The notes beneath the pieces were generated by a model. That model was given only the letters and a program-made list of their open reading frames with translations. It did not search any database and was not told where the DNA came from. The position numbers and the translations under genes were made by a program. This document shows, piece after piece, positions 54,441-64,000 of a stretch of 64,000 bases of DNA. This DNA is from Macrothele yani. Taxonomy: Eukaryota; Arthropoda; Arachnida; Araneae; Macrothelidae. The stretch covers positions 103,768,424 through 103,832,423 of the forward strand of contig CM077027.1 of assembly GCA_039090855.1 (NCBI GenBank), read 5' to 3'. The first letter of the stretch is position 1; each line of letters starts with the position of its first letter.

Positions 54441-54889
54441 ACACATTTTCAATGATGATTGATTGGCTATTTTGAAACATTGCTAACTACACCTCATATA
54501 CTCGCAGATGAATCCATAGAAATATATATGTGACAAGAGGAGAGGGAGGGTGGGAGGGTAGGTAGTGTAATTTAATAAAAAAGCAACTGAAACTTTTTTT
54601 CATGCAAATAGACCTGTTTCTAAGGGAAACCATGGGGTACTGTCAACAGCAGATAGTTCCAAGTTTTCTGCTGACAAATGTTCAGAGTTTTCAGTGGCAT
54701 TCACTAAGTAAAAATTTAGCGAATGCCACTTATTTTATTTGCGGATAACTGTACTGAACATATATGTATGTGCTGTTTCTCCAAAAAGTACTGTTTATAA
54801 TATGCAGTTAAAATAAAAGAGATAATTGCAAAGTTCACGGGATCTGTAAAAGCATAAAACTTTGTATTATGTGAGCTTGTTATATATGG

Positions 54890-55059
54890 GTTTGACTACT
54901 TGGTGGAGCAGTGTGATTAAAGAATCTGTTAAGAGGAAGAAGGAAGCTTATCTGGGTAAGTTGCCTGGTAAAGTTACTGAGGATGAATTTTGCTGTAGAA
55001 GGCATGAAGCAGCAATGCTGAATTTGTAAGGAGAAATGTAGGAAAGTTAGGGTGTGTAG
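54890..55059 (+). mobile_element. LINE remnant, part 1
   Basis: The frame reads TTWWSSVIKESVKRKKEAYLGKL (the WW..V.E.V..KKEAY pattern), found between the endonuclease and reverse transcriptase of RTE/CR1-type elements. It breaks at the hAT end at 55060. A matching later part, including DGITAEILKYGG, appears at about 60105-60461, so the two may be one LINE split by the hAT. Confidence 0.5.
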
Positions 55060-56212
55060 CAGGGGCGAGGTGTCCATGGAAGCTGCGGAAGCTGCGTTTC
55101 CCTTAATTTACTCGGTGAGACTTCCCAGGATTTAGTACTGTATAAAAATAAAAAGTAAACCATAGAAAATTGAGTGGAAGTTGAGAATGGAAATCTTGGT
55201 CTTAACCACGGAGAAATTAATGTAAGCTGAAATAGTAACGTCAATGAAACAGGAGGTAAAAAATAGCAATGCCTTGCATTTTACGGCAAGCTGGAACTCG
55301 GTTGGAAGCGCCCGAGTGTGAAGCAGTCTTGTATGGCAACTTTCCTCTTCAGCCTTCACGAGAGGGGAGCCGGCAGATAACACAGCTTTGCAAAATGTGC
55401 ATGTGTCGCATAAGCTCTCTTTGACGAGGTAGTCACAAGAGGCAAAGGTACCCATTTTGCTTTGTTTAACGGCATGTAACAATGGTGAGTTTTCATTGGT
55501 GAGCAAATAGCGTTTTAAAAACTTTTCAGCGCATTTAAAACACATTCCTGTGTTAATTGTGATTCAGTTATTTTGATATTTATTGTACGGAAAATCAGAT
55601 TTTGCAATCATTTTACCCTAAACATTTTAAAAACTGGCATGTGTGCTTGCAGAGTGGATGATCCTGAGCTACAGGCTTTTCCAGATGGTAATTGTTCTTC
55701 TGATACTTTCATGCCCAATAAAATGACCGTTCCTTGTACTTCAAAGCTTTGTCTCAAGAAAACCAGTTGCGTGGTTCAGACTGTAATTGCATCATTGAAA
55801 AAAACTGTAAAATTCAATAACATTCGGGTCACTTCCGTTTACTGAAAAACTGGAAATAATTGTAAACGGTCGGCCTCAACCATTTCTTAATATATCGGCA
55901 AAAACAAAGAAATTTAATCGTCACTTTCACCAAAAGTTGTATGAAACAACTTGGCTTTTTGGATGCAGTAAAGTTAATAAAATGTTTTGCTGGCCTTGCT
56001 TGTTGTTTTCACCAGGAAAAAAAAATGTGTGGTCTAAAAATGGATTTTAATGAATTGAATAATTTTCATAAAGTGCAGAATAGGCATAAATTATCTATAA
56101 GTCCTCTATCCTGTCTCAAAATGCTTAAACAATTTGGCAAAACCCTTATTGAGTGCAGTTTAAGTAATCAATTTAGATTAAACATCGAAAAGCACAATGA
56201 AAATGTTAGAAG

Positions 56213-57392
56213 CAGGGACATGTTGCCAAGGTGGTGCAAACCCACCCAGGAATTCGCCTTGCCCATCCTGCACTCCACCCAGTTCAAAATGCGCCATTTT
56301 TCAATATCATTGACCTTCAAATATAATCTGGACTCGCCAAGTAATGCTAAGTCTTGTGTTTTACTTCATGTAGCCCTACGTGTTTCCCCTAGGAAGTGCG
56401 TTGTTTGTGTCTCCGTAGAAAGGTTATCAAAATAGCATCCCTAGAACCATGAAAAATCAATTGTTCTCCACTCTTCCAATTTTTTAGTTTAATCGTCTTT
56501 TTCATGTTTATATGAGCAGGGGGTGAATGAGGAGGGTGGATAGAAATTCACTGAGGGTGGTAATTACTAATTGCTTTGCTGTTTGTTTTCTTTACAAAAT
56601 TAAGGATTCTAACGTGGAAAGTGGAGTCTAAAGCTATACTAGTGCTCTTAAGATTGCCCCGGGACAGTGAAAGTTGCCGAAGACTGCTTTGTAGGAGAGG
56701 AGTGCAAGGCAAAACCGTTGGCTGGAAGGAAGGAAGGAAGTTAAGGAGACGAAAGGTATTGTGTCTGTGTGGCACAATGTTAAAATTTGATTTAGATAAA
56801 CAAAAATGACATTTTCTTTTAAATAAATTGTTCAAGTACAATTTTTCGTAAGCAAAAATAGAAAATTTTGAAAAGAAATATAAGTCAATGCACCCAGAGC
56901 AAGCAAAAAGTTGAAGGCGACATTAAACCAACACTTTTATTTTACACCAGTGGCATAATTAGTCAGATCCATGTATGTATGTGTCTCCAGGTGGAGAGGG
57001 CCAGAATTGCACAAATTCTTTTGTAGCTGGAAGTGATAAGCATTGAAGACGCCCCCCAGTGACGCAGTGGTCTAATCGTTGGCTTGCGACCATTTGTCAG
57101 AGAAGAGTCCGGGTTCGAATCCCGTGAGGCATGAATGTTGAGTTTGTTTTATGGCATGGGCTCCCTCCCTTCCTTGGAACCACTGTCCTTAAATTAGGGA
57201 TGGGCGACTGCTTATAGTCTATTGAGTTGCTTATGGTGGTCGTTTAACCTTCAATTAAAAAGAAAAAAAAACATTAAAAATTCGTTCTTTCCGTGTCTTG
57301 TAAAAAAATAAATAAATTTTTTTTTTTATCAAGCTTGCCTCATCAAAAATAATGCTCACCCATCCTGATTCCGAAGTCTAGCGACGTCCCTG
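56213..57392. mobile_element. Small non-autonomous hAT with perfect target duplication
   Basis: Ends CAGGGACATG and, inverted, CAGGGACGTCG. GTTAGAAG is duplicated at 56205-56212 and 57393-57400. The size is 1180 bp with no transposase. SINE-C sits inside. Removing it rejoins the ZMYM1-like frame (NENVR then SNRAIV). Confidence 0.92.
57046..57275 (+). mobile_element. SINE-C copy
   Basis: The tRNA-like head has an A-box region GACGCAGTGGTCTAATCG and the B box GGGTTCGAATCCCG. An unrelated body of about 110 bases ends in TTCAATTAAAAAGAAAAAAA. The head differs from SINE-A and SINE-B. A pol III SINE with an A-rich tail fits well. Confidence 0.82.
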
Positions 57393-57619
57393 GTTAGAAG
57401 TAACAGAGCGATAGTGAGTCAAATGATTATAACTTTGTGCTTTTTAGGTAAGCAAGAGATCGCTTTCCGTGATCACAATGAGTCGAAGAATTCTTTGAAC
57501 AGAGGAAATTATTGTGAAATTCTTCACATGCTAGGGAAAGGAGACAGTCGCTTAAAAAACCACCTTGAAAATGCAAAAGTTTTCTCTGGCATTTCCAGCG
57601 ACATTCAAAATGAGTTATA

Positions 57620-58875
57620 TTGGGTTGTCAGAAAAGTCATGATTTTTGGCACTCTTGGGGGGTTTTGGAGGTACTAGAGGCATGTGCAGCTCTGTTATCA
57701 CCATGGCATTCGACAAGTGCCATTTCTAGCTGCAGTCTAAAAGTAATAGTGAGTGATTTGGTTGATTTGCGGAGATTTGACATCAAGTTAAAGATGGAAG
57801 ACCAAACTATGCATTTTCGCCATATTTTACCGTTTTATTTCTGTAAAGGGAAGAACGTGTGTCAAGCTTGTGAAAAGTTGCATAAAGTGTACGGTGATAA
57901 TGCTCTATAAGAACGTCAGTGCCAGTGGTGGTTTGCAAAATTCCATGTTGGTGATTTTGACCTCAACGATGTTCCTGGGTCCGGGAGGCCAACTGAGGTT
58001 GATGACGACCAAATCAAGGCATTGATCGAGTCAAACCCACGTTACACGACACGAGATATTGCAGACATATTGCACATCCATCATTCAAGCGTTCACGGCC
58101 ACCTGAAGAAGCTGGGATACGTAAGCAAGCTCGACGTGTGGGTTCCTCATGAACACAAAGAAGCTCAATTGACGGCGCGTATAAACATCTGCGATATGCT
58201 CATTAAACGTGAGGAAAATGATCCTTTTTTGAAGCAACTGGTGACGAAAAGTGGATTGTGTACAACAATGTGCTGCGCAAACGGTCATCGTCATGACGTG
58301 CTGCTTCGCCTTAAACGACATCCAAAGCAGACATTCATCAACGAAGGTTCTGGTCTCAGTGTGGTGGGATTTTAAAGGTGTCTTGTTTTTCGAGCTCCTA
58401 CCAGGGAACCAAACAATCAATTTGAATGTGTACTGCTGGCAATTGGACAGTTTGAACGAATCCATCATCCAGAAACGTCCAGAGCTCGTTCATCATAAAG
58501 GTGTTGTGTTCCATCACAACAACGCGAGACCACACACAAGTTTGATCACCCGCCAAAAATTATTGGAGCTTCAGTGGGATGTGTTGCCATCCCACCCAAG
58601 CTCCAATAATAATCCACTTGCTTTGCTCTCTTCAACAGTCCTTGCGTGGTATAACGTTCAATTCAGATGAGGCTGTAGATCAGTACCTTGTACAGTTTTT
58701 TGCCACGAAAGACAGGTCCTTCTATGAACGAGGCATTCTGCAGCTCACTGAAAGATGGCAAAAGGTTATCGAACAAAATGGGCATTATATCATTAATTGA
58801 TCTTTGTTGTTGCTATCAATAAATGATCTTTGCAAAACATGGCTAAAATACGTCATGACTTTTCCAACAACTCAA
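57620..58875 (+). mobile_element. Mariner inserted in the ZMYM1-like hAT
   Basis: Ends TTGGGTTGTCAGAAAAGTCA and, inverted, TTGAGTTGTTGGAAAAGTCA, with TA on both sides (57618-57619 and 58876-58877). The size is 1256 bp. Confidence 0.95.
57795..58800 (+). pseudogene. Mariner transposase
   Basis: ATG at 57795; KGKNVCQACEKLHKVYGD, a stop at 57908, then QCQWWFAKFHVGDFDLND. 58022-58260 stays open: IESNPRYTTRDIADILHIHH (helix-turn-helix), SKLDVWVPHEHKEAQL and NDPFLKQLVT. The first Asp block (SDEKW-type) is damaged near 58243. VFHHNNARPHT near 58509-58541 has Asn for the second Asp. Later frames shift repeatedly, and the third block is damaged near 58610. Confidence 0.82.
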
Positions 58876-60104
58876 TAGCATCTGTAGCAGAACTGATGAC
58901 AACTGAGATCAAAAGAGAAATTAGTCAAGCTCCTTATGTTGCAATTATCTTGGATGAAACTACAGACATTACAACAAAATTCCAGTTGGCTACCGTATTC
59001 AGATACGTATCTAATGATGGCTAAATTCAAGAACGTTTTGTACATTTCGAAGATGTAAGCAGTGATCGCACTGCCTTACAAAGCGCATAAACCTTACAAA
59101 GCACATTTTCAAAATTTGAAGGAATTTCGCTGCGAAAAAAAGCTTGTAGCCCAAACGTATGATGGCACTGCTGTTATGGCAGGTGAACAAAATGGGTTAC
59201 AAGAGAATATTTAATGAAATTATCGACACAGTTTGAAGGATACAAAGTTTCATTTCCTGAAAATTTATTTCAGTCCCTGAAAAATAATTATGGCAATTTT
59301 TTTATTTCTTTGCTCTAAGTGAGCTTGCCTTTGTTTACACAGATACTGATTTGTTAAAGCCTACCATCGCTGAATTATACCAGTACATGCAAGTGTCTGA
59401 TATTTCTGATATTTTACCAGAAACAACTAAATTAGCTGCATTAATTGTCACTATCCCAGTGTCTAGCTCATCTGCTGAAAGATCTTTTTCTGCGCTAAAA
59501 AGGATAAACAATTGCTTGAGATATTCTCAAGGACAAGAAAGAGTATCATCTCTCTCTCTTTACTAAGCTTAGAGAAAGGTCTTTTGAGCACTTTGCAATG
59601 TAAACAAAATTTTTATGATGTTATTGATAGTTTTGCTAAAAAAATAGAATAATCGATCTAATGTACAAAAAGTGAACTGAGAAATCTGCCTTTTCTACAA
59701 GTTTTCAGTTTGTAATTTGTTCAGAAAAACCGGTTTCACAGTAATCTGTTTTTATCATTAATCAAAATCTTGAAAATGAATTATAATATGAAAATGTTAC
59801 CAAATTTTATTCTTTAACCTAATTCAAAAATGAATTTTTCTCACTTGCACGTTTTTGTCGTGTGTATATAAATAGATAATAGAAAGCAGAAAAAAGGAAG
59901 GTTTTCCTAGTCCAATTAACTGGTACAGGTCCAATTCTAAAATTTAAAAAAAAAATTAAAATTGGACCTGCTTCATAAAGCACTGTACATGTACCCCCCC
60001 CCAATCCCCCTATACTACATGTGCGTGTGTATTTCATCTGATATTTAATTTCTCAACTTCCTGTCTGCGAGATACCACGCCTTGCCGCTGGTGTGTAGGC
60101 AATA

Positions 60105-60461
60105 ATTGTTTTTATGGAAAGATACAAAACCATTCTGGAAATACTCAAGATGTAGAAATAACAGGGGAAATAAAGTTCTAAGTTGTGTTAAGAGTTGGAC
60201 CAAAGAAGTATTATGGGAGCCTAATGTGTTAAGTGAAAGAAGGGTGAAAGAAAATACTTCAGTGAGTAATTTTTCGGAAGAAGCAGATGATGCCACGGAG
60301 AGAAAAGCAAGCACAATAGAGATATAGTAGATGGCATAACAGCTGAAATCTTAAAATACGGTGGTGCATCTGTTACCAATTATTTAACTGAAATTTGTTG
60401 GTTGTGTTGAAGTTAGGAAGGTCTCTCACGATTGGAGGGTTGTCATTGTTCTTTTGTGCTA
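60105..60461 (+). mobile_element. LINE remnant, part 2 (reverse transcriptase start)
   Basis: It reads DGITAEILKYGGASVTNYLT (about 60331-60390) and then, with a shift, KVSHDWRVVIVVLL (about 60418-60460), the N-terminal reverse transcriptase pattern of RTE/CR1-type LINEs. It ends at the mariner insertion at 60462 and may continue the piece at 54890. Confidence 0.6.
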
Positions 60462-61585
60462 GGGTTGTACTGAAAGTAATGCAAAAGTGGGCATAACATT
60501 TTTATTAACTGGCAGGTCGTTCAAATTGCACATGTTGGTAGACTAACTCTTTCTCTATACAAATGTACTACTCAACATAGTCTCCATCACAAGCGATGCA
60601 TTTGCGCTATCATTGAACCAAACTCTTGAATCCGATTAAAAACAATTCAGGTGTGGACTGTTGTACCCACTTTTTCACAGCCACTTTCACCTCCTCTGCA
60701 TCGTCAAATCGTTGTTCCCAGAGACTCCTTCATTGGACTGAACAGGTGGAAGTCAGAGGGCACCAGATCTGGGCTGTATGGTGGATGATGAACCACCGAC
60801 CAGCCTACTTTGCTGATCGCCTGATTTGTTGCCAAAGATGTGTGTGGTTTCGCATTGTCATGGTGAATGTGGATCCTTTTCAGATTCATGTTTGGTCTCT
60901 TCCTCATTATGACTTCTCTAAGCCTCTTGAGTGTCTCAATGTACAGCTCACTGGTCACAGTACGGTCACGTTCTAGAATATCAAAGTGAATGACACCCCT
61001 GTCTTCCAAAAAAAAAAAAAAAAAAAAACCAGTCACCATGACTTTCTGTGCTGATTGCTGGCTCTTGAACTTCTTAGGCCTTGGTGAAGAGGTGTGACGG
61101 CATCCATGGATTGATGATTCTTCATTTCCGGATCATAAACATACGCCCATGTTTCATCCCCTGTCACTTGGTCAGAAAAAAATGTGGCTTCAGATGCTTC
61201 CAGCAGATCAGGGCAGACTTCCACCCTTTTCTTCTACAAATCGGGTATCAGCTGCTGAGGTACCAACTTTGCATACACTTTCTGTTATCCTAAGTCTTCC
61301 ACCATCTTTTGTATGGCATTGTGACCACAGTCCAGTTGTGCAACGAGCTCATGGGTTGTGAATCGTCTTTCCACAGGAATCAGTTCATCCACTCGCTAAT
61401 GATTCGTGTCAGTGGTAGCAGATTATAGTCTCCCACTGCATGGTTTATTTTCAGTGCTGGTTTCCCCTTCTTTAAACTTCATCCATCTGTGCGCATTGCT
61501 CTTGTCAATTGTGTCATCTTCATAAGCATTCTGTGGATGTTCGACAGCCTGCACCCTTCCTTTGTCAAGAACTCAATGAAGGCAC
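60462..61585 (-). mobile_element. Mariner, right side cut by a hAT end
   Basis: The 3' end is GGGTTGTACTGAAAGTAATG at 60462, after a TA. The 5' end on the minus strand is lost at 61585, where CAGGGTTCGCACG begins. An A20 run (61007-61026) interrupts the coding region. Confidence 0.8.
60704..61580 (-). pseudogene. Mariner transposase (D34D)
   Basis: The minus strand has FIEFLTKEGCRLSNIHRML (about 61575-61520), PVERRFTTHELVAQLDCGHN (about 61372-61310), VTGDETWAYVYDPE (about 61170-61130, first Asp), HIHHDNAKPHTSLAT (about 60862-60818, second Asp) and YSPDLVPSDFHLF (about 60778-60740, third Asp). All three acidic residues are kept, but stops and the A run break the frame. Confidence 0.85.
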
Positions 61586-61700
61586 CAGGGTTCGCACGGG
61601 TCTAAAAAAGTGCTTACAACTCCTTAATATTTGTTTTGATTTTTTAAGAGCCCTTAAAAGTGCTAAATATTTCACCAAGTCCTTAAAAAGTCCTTAATTT
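61586..61700 (+). mobile_element. hAT left end (CAGGGTTCGCACGG type)
   Basis: CAGGGTTCGCACGGGTCT is followed by repeated CCTTAA/AGTCCTTAA subterminal motifs. The ends are related to the hAT at 43132-46326. The 8 bases before it are GAAGGCAC. No matching right end or transposase was found. Confidence 0.6.
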
Positions 61701-62049
61701 TACTTTAAGAACTCTGAACGTCTGATTCGCGATTTTCATGGCCAAGTAAACCTTCTCCAACTTATAACGCAGTACTTCATTGTTTCTTGCACGTGTGTCG
61801 TGTCTTGTCGTGTCGCAAGGTAGCAGTGTGGGATGATAACAAATTTACCACGATCTGGGGTGTAGATAACTACAACATAAAAAGCGCGCTTCTGTGGTGA
61901 TGTCATCATGGTTCTTAGTGGAGGAGGCTCCGGTGATGATGTGAGGTCTTTGTTTCATTTGATCATCGGCCATTTTAATATATTAGTTACGGATGATCAT
62001 AACTACTTAATTTTTTAGTACGTCTTTTGTAAAAAAAGAACTTGTTTAT
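61701..62049. other. No gene seen
   Basis: Mixed composition, probably the interior of the hAT beginning at 61586. Confidence 0.4.
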
Positions 62050-62860
62050 GTTACCGGTTTGTCTGTCTGTCCCTCCACCCCATATCTCTGCGTATATTAG
62101 TCTGATTTGAAAATTTCATTTTGCATTGGGAAACTTGAAATGTGAGAATGATGATCCTTGCATTCCATTTCTTCTTCTTTTTGTCTTTTTTTATGATGCA
62201 CAATTTTGCCGCTAGAGGGCATAAATGCAGATGATATTGGATTCAAAATACATTTTATTCCATATATTCGTTTCTAAATCTCCGATAGAAAAAATTCTTT
62301 TATCTTTCGATTCCACTTACATCAAAGACTATTTTAGGTACAGTCACTTTATTAAGTTACACATAGATTTTCTGATTTTTCGCTATGGTGCATAAAGGTA
62401 AATTGTGTTTCCCCCAATATCTCTGCTTCTAAAACTCCAACTCGAAAAATTCTTCCTGCACCGGATACAGTTTCTAGTGGAAAATGTTTTCCACATAATT
62501 TCTAATTTTTGGTAAAGAATGGTGTGACCACCAGGGGGCGCGTAAGTGTTAGTTTCTGCCTCTGATGTATTTGCAGCAAAATCTGAGCTTCTAAAAGCTC
62601 GATTAAAAAATTTCTTTCGTGGAACGATACCACTTCAATAAACCTTTTTGGAATATTTTCTTGAAATAGTGCATGGTTTCTCTGCCAGGGGCATAGATGT
62701 ATTTCATATTTTTGTCTATCTCTGCTTCTAACAGTCCGATTTGAAAAAATCCTTCTTTGTTGGATAGCGTTTCCGGTGCAAAATGTTTTCAATATTCACA
62801 TTTTTTAAGTAATGCATAGGTTTTCCATTAGGAGGCGTAAAGGTAAATTGCATTTTCCCC
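62050..62860. repeat. Second block of the 150-bp satellite
   Basis: Core sites at 62209 (CCGCTAGAGGGCA), 62390, 62528 (CCACCAGGGGGCGC), about 62692 and 62826. The monomer after 62209 (GCAGATGATATTGG..TTTTATTCC) matches the first monomer of the block at 21270, so both blocks share their left boundary type. Confidence 0.92.
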
Positions 62861-62871
62861 TATATATATAC

Positions 62872-64000
62872 ATAGCTGCCAATCTTTCCGATTTACCCGG
62901 AAAGCTTCCGATTTTGGGGCTTCTTTCCGATATTCCGACCGGAAAAAATCCCTATTTTTCCTCTATTTCAAGAGAAAAAAAAACAAAATTTTTTTTTATT
63001 CCACTTCAAAAAATTCTTAACACTAGATGATTAAAAAGAAAAATTCTCCTTATTTCCGCTGTGAAGAGAAAGTGCGAGTGGCACTGTTTTCTGCTTGCAC
63101 GTGGACTTTTGGATGGATCCAAGTACCTTCCCCTGCGCAAGTGGCGCAACGCTGGTGACAATTCCCATCAGGCTATGCAGCTGCGTAACGTAAGGTTGCA
63201 ATCACATTCTCTTTCTCGCTGTTTCCCCCTACTGCCCCATTCTCCTTTTCAGATAACGCATTGTTCGTCCCCGGGGTCGCAGCTTCTCAGAGGCCAGTGT
63301 AAGTGTGTCTTGCGTTCCAGCACTCCCAGTTCGAAATGCTATTTCAGAACATAGTTATCATAGAAAAAAATTCAAACGGATTTTAAATCTGTTGGATTTT
63401 TAAAAGCCCAAATCGATACCCAACATGACGAAATTAAGCAAAAGTTGCCAGTTTTGTGAAATTAAAAATGCATTAGGCATGGTTTCGTAACTTAAGAAAA
63501 AAAGTCCAATGTTCATTCGAGTCTGTGCTTCTCCAGCAATGATTTATTTTGCTGGTCCATTAGTCAGTAAGTTTCCTACGCTTTTCAACCGTGCTTTTTT
63601 TGTTTGTCGCTCGATAACGTGCATAAAAATGTCTTGGCTTGATTCAACGAAATTAATATGTTGGGGTACTATTTTTTTCCTCTGCAAATTGCATCTCTTT
63701 AAGCTGTTACTGTTTTACTGCAGCAGTTTTACTCGCATTTTTTTTCAAGTGTCAATAAATTTAGTATTAGTGATTCGCTATGAGCAGCAATATGGGGGGG
63801 GGGGGGGGGTACTATCAAACATTCCGTGATGCGTATTCTGCAGAATTCCTGTGTATTGCAAGATCTTCAAAAAATGAAAAATATGCATTTTGCACTGCGT
63901 GTCATGTAATTTCAACGTTTCGTGTGGTGGAAGGAATGATATTACTAATCATATTTCTAGTGCCCAGCACAAATCTAATGTTGACTGCGTGGAAAAAAAG
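62872..64000 (+). mobile_element. 5' part of another hAT element
   Basis: It begins near CATAGCTGCCAATCTTTCCG with internal short repeats of TTCCGAT and CCGGAAA, in the style of a hAT end. It directly follows the satellite block. The right end is beyond the window. A G14 run sits at about 63796-63809. Confidence 0.55.
63810..64000 (+). pseudogene. BED/TTF-type zinc finger of a hAT transposase, partial
   Basis: It reads KNEKYAFCTACHV, then with a frame change FNVSCGGRNDITNHISSAQH and KSNVD. The C-x2-C ... GGRND ... H-x4-H layout is a hAT N-terminal finger. At least one shift is present and the rest lies outside the window. Confidence 0.65.

Larger units (their letters stand above)
55848..59600 (+). 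pseudogene. hAT transposase, ZMYM1/TTF-type, interrupted twice
   Basis: The TTF zinc-finger region reads NGRPQPFLNISAKTKKFNRHF, then TTWLFGCSKVNKMFCWPCLLF and ELNNFHKVQNRHK (55880-56100). It is cut at 56212. It resumes at 57400 with CFLGKQEIAFRDHNES, LNRGNYCEIL and DSRLKNHLENAKVFSGIS. It is cut by the mariner, then 58830-59020 has VAELMTTEIKREIS and PYVAIILDETTDITTKFQLA, the catalytic Asp region. QTYDGTAVMAGEQNGLQ follows near 59155-59205. The dimerisation end reads LAALIVTIPVSSSSAERSFS (about 59430-59490). There are several internal shifts and a deletion between 59215 and 59340. Confidence 0.85.
55060..60030 (+). mobile_element. hAT element, ZMYM1-like, with nested insertions
   Basis: Left end CAGGGGCGAGGTGTCCATGG. 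The right end is uncertain; a C-rich stretch near 59993-60010 is followed by GTGTGTAT, close to GTGTGTAG before the left end. It contains a small hAT (56213-57392) and a mariner (57620-58875). Without them it is about 2.5 kb. Confidence 0.65.

Noticed and set aside
55638..55675. Small host exon flanked by TTGCAG and a GTAATT donor
   Set aside because: It lies inside the ZMYM1-like hAT, so any coding there belongs to the transposon.

Overview
This window is repeat-rich, AT-rich eukaryotic nuclear DNA, most likely from an invertebrate and probably an arthropod. The basis is the mix of Penelope-like elements, an I-group LINE with RNase H, D34D mariners, Tc1 elements, several hAT families, tRNA-derived SINEs, and host exons with GT/AG splice sites. 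No rRNA gene, functional tRNA gene, CRISPR array or bacterial-style operon is visible. The species cannot be named from the sequence alone.

The only candidate host gene is a small-exon gene on the + strand. A start exon at 7446-7569, a C2HC zinc-finger exon at 33861-34040 and a Ser/Thr-rich exon at 53680-53843 have compatible splice phases. They would form one gene running past the window's right side. Its two introns, about 26 kb and 19.6 kb, hold almost all of the mobile DNA.

Layout: 1-3353 is a near-perfect 1.1-kb-arm palindrome around a Penelope-like reverse transcriptase. 4.5-7.0 kb is a decayed ZBED5-like hAT. 9.8-11.0 kb is a Tc1. 11.2-13.9 kb is an unnamed transposon with a possible RNase H-fold transposase, interrupted upstream by a GIY-YIG Penelope element (13.9-15.2 kb). 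16.4-24.8 kb is a mariner split by a 7.3-kb hAT-like element. That element contains an ORF1-only LINE and a tandem array of about 150-bp monomers, many carrying a CTCF-like core. 26.0-32.1 kb is a ZNF862-like hAT carrying a Tc1. 34.96-49.10 kb is a second copy of the same hAT with a perfect 8-bp target duplication. Nested in it are a full-length LINE, then another hAT inside the LINE, then an RTE fragment inside that. 49.4-52.6 kb holds SINE copies and Tc1 elements. 52.9-53.6 kb is a short hAT-like MITE. 54.9-60.5 kb is a LINE remnant holding a ZMYM1-like hAT, itself hit by a small hAT (with a SINE inside) and a mariner. 60.5-64.0 kb holds a mariner, a hAT end, a second block of the 150-bp satellite and the 5' part of another hAT.

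Most open frames are decayed transposases. The best-preserved frames are the LINE ORF1s (19420-20535 and 39023-40276), the LINE ORF2 (two nonsense codons plus one insertion) and the two Penelope-like reverse transcriptases. Because insertions carry target duplications and paired copies exist, the order of insertion can be read in several places.
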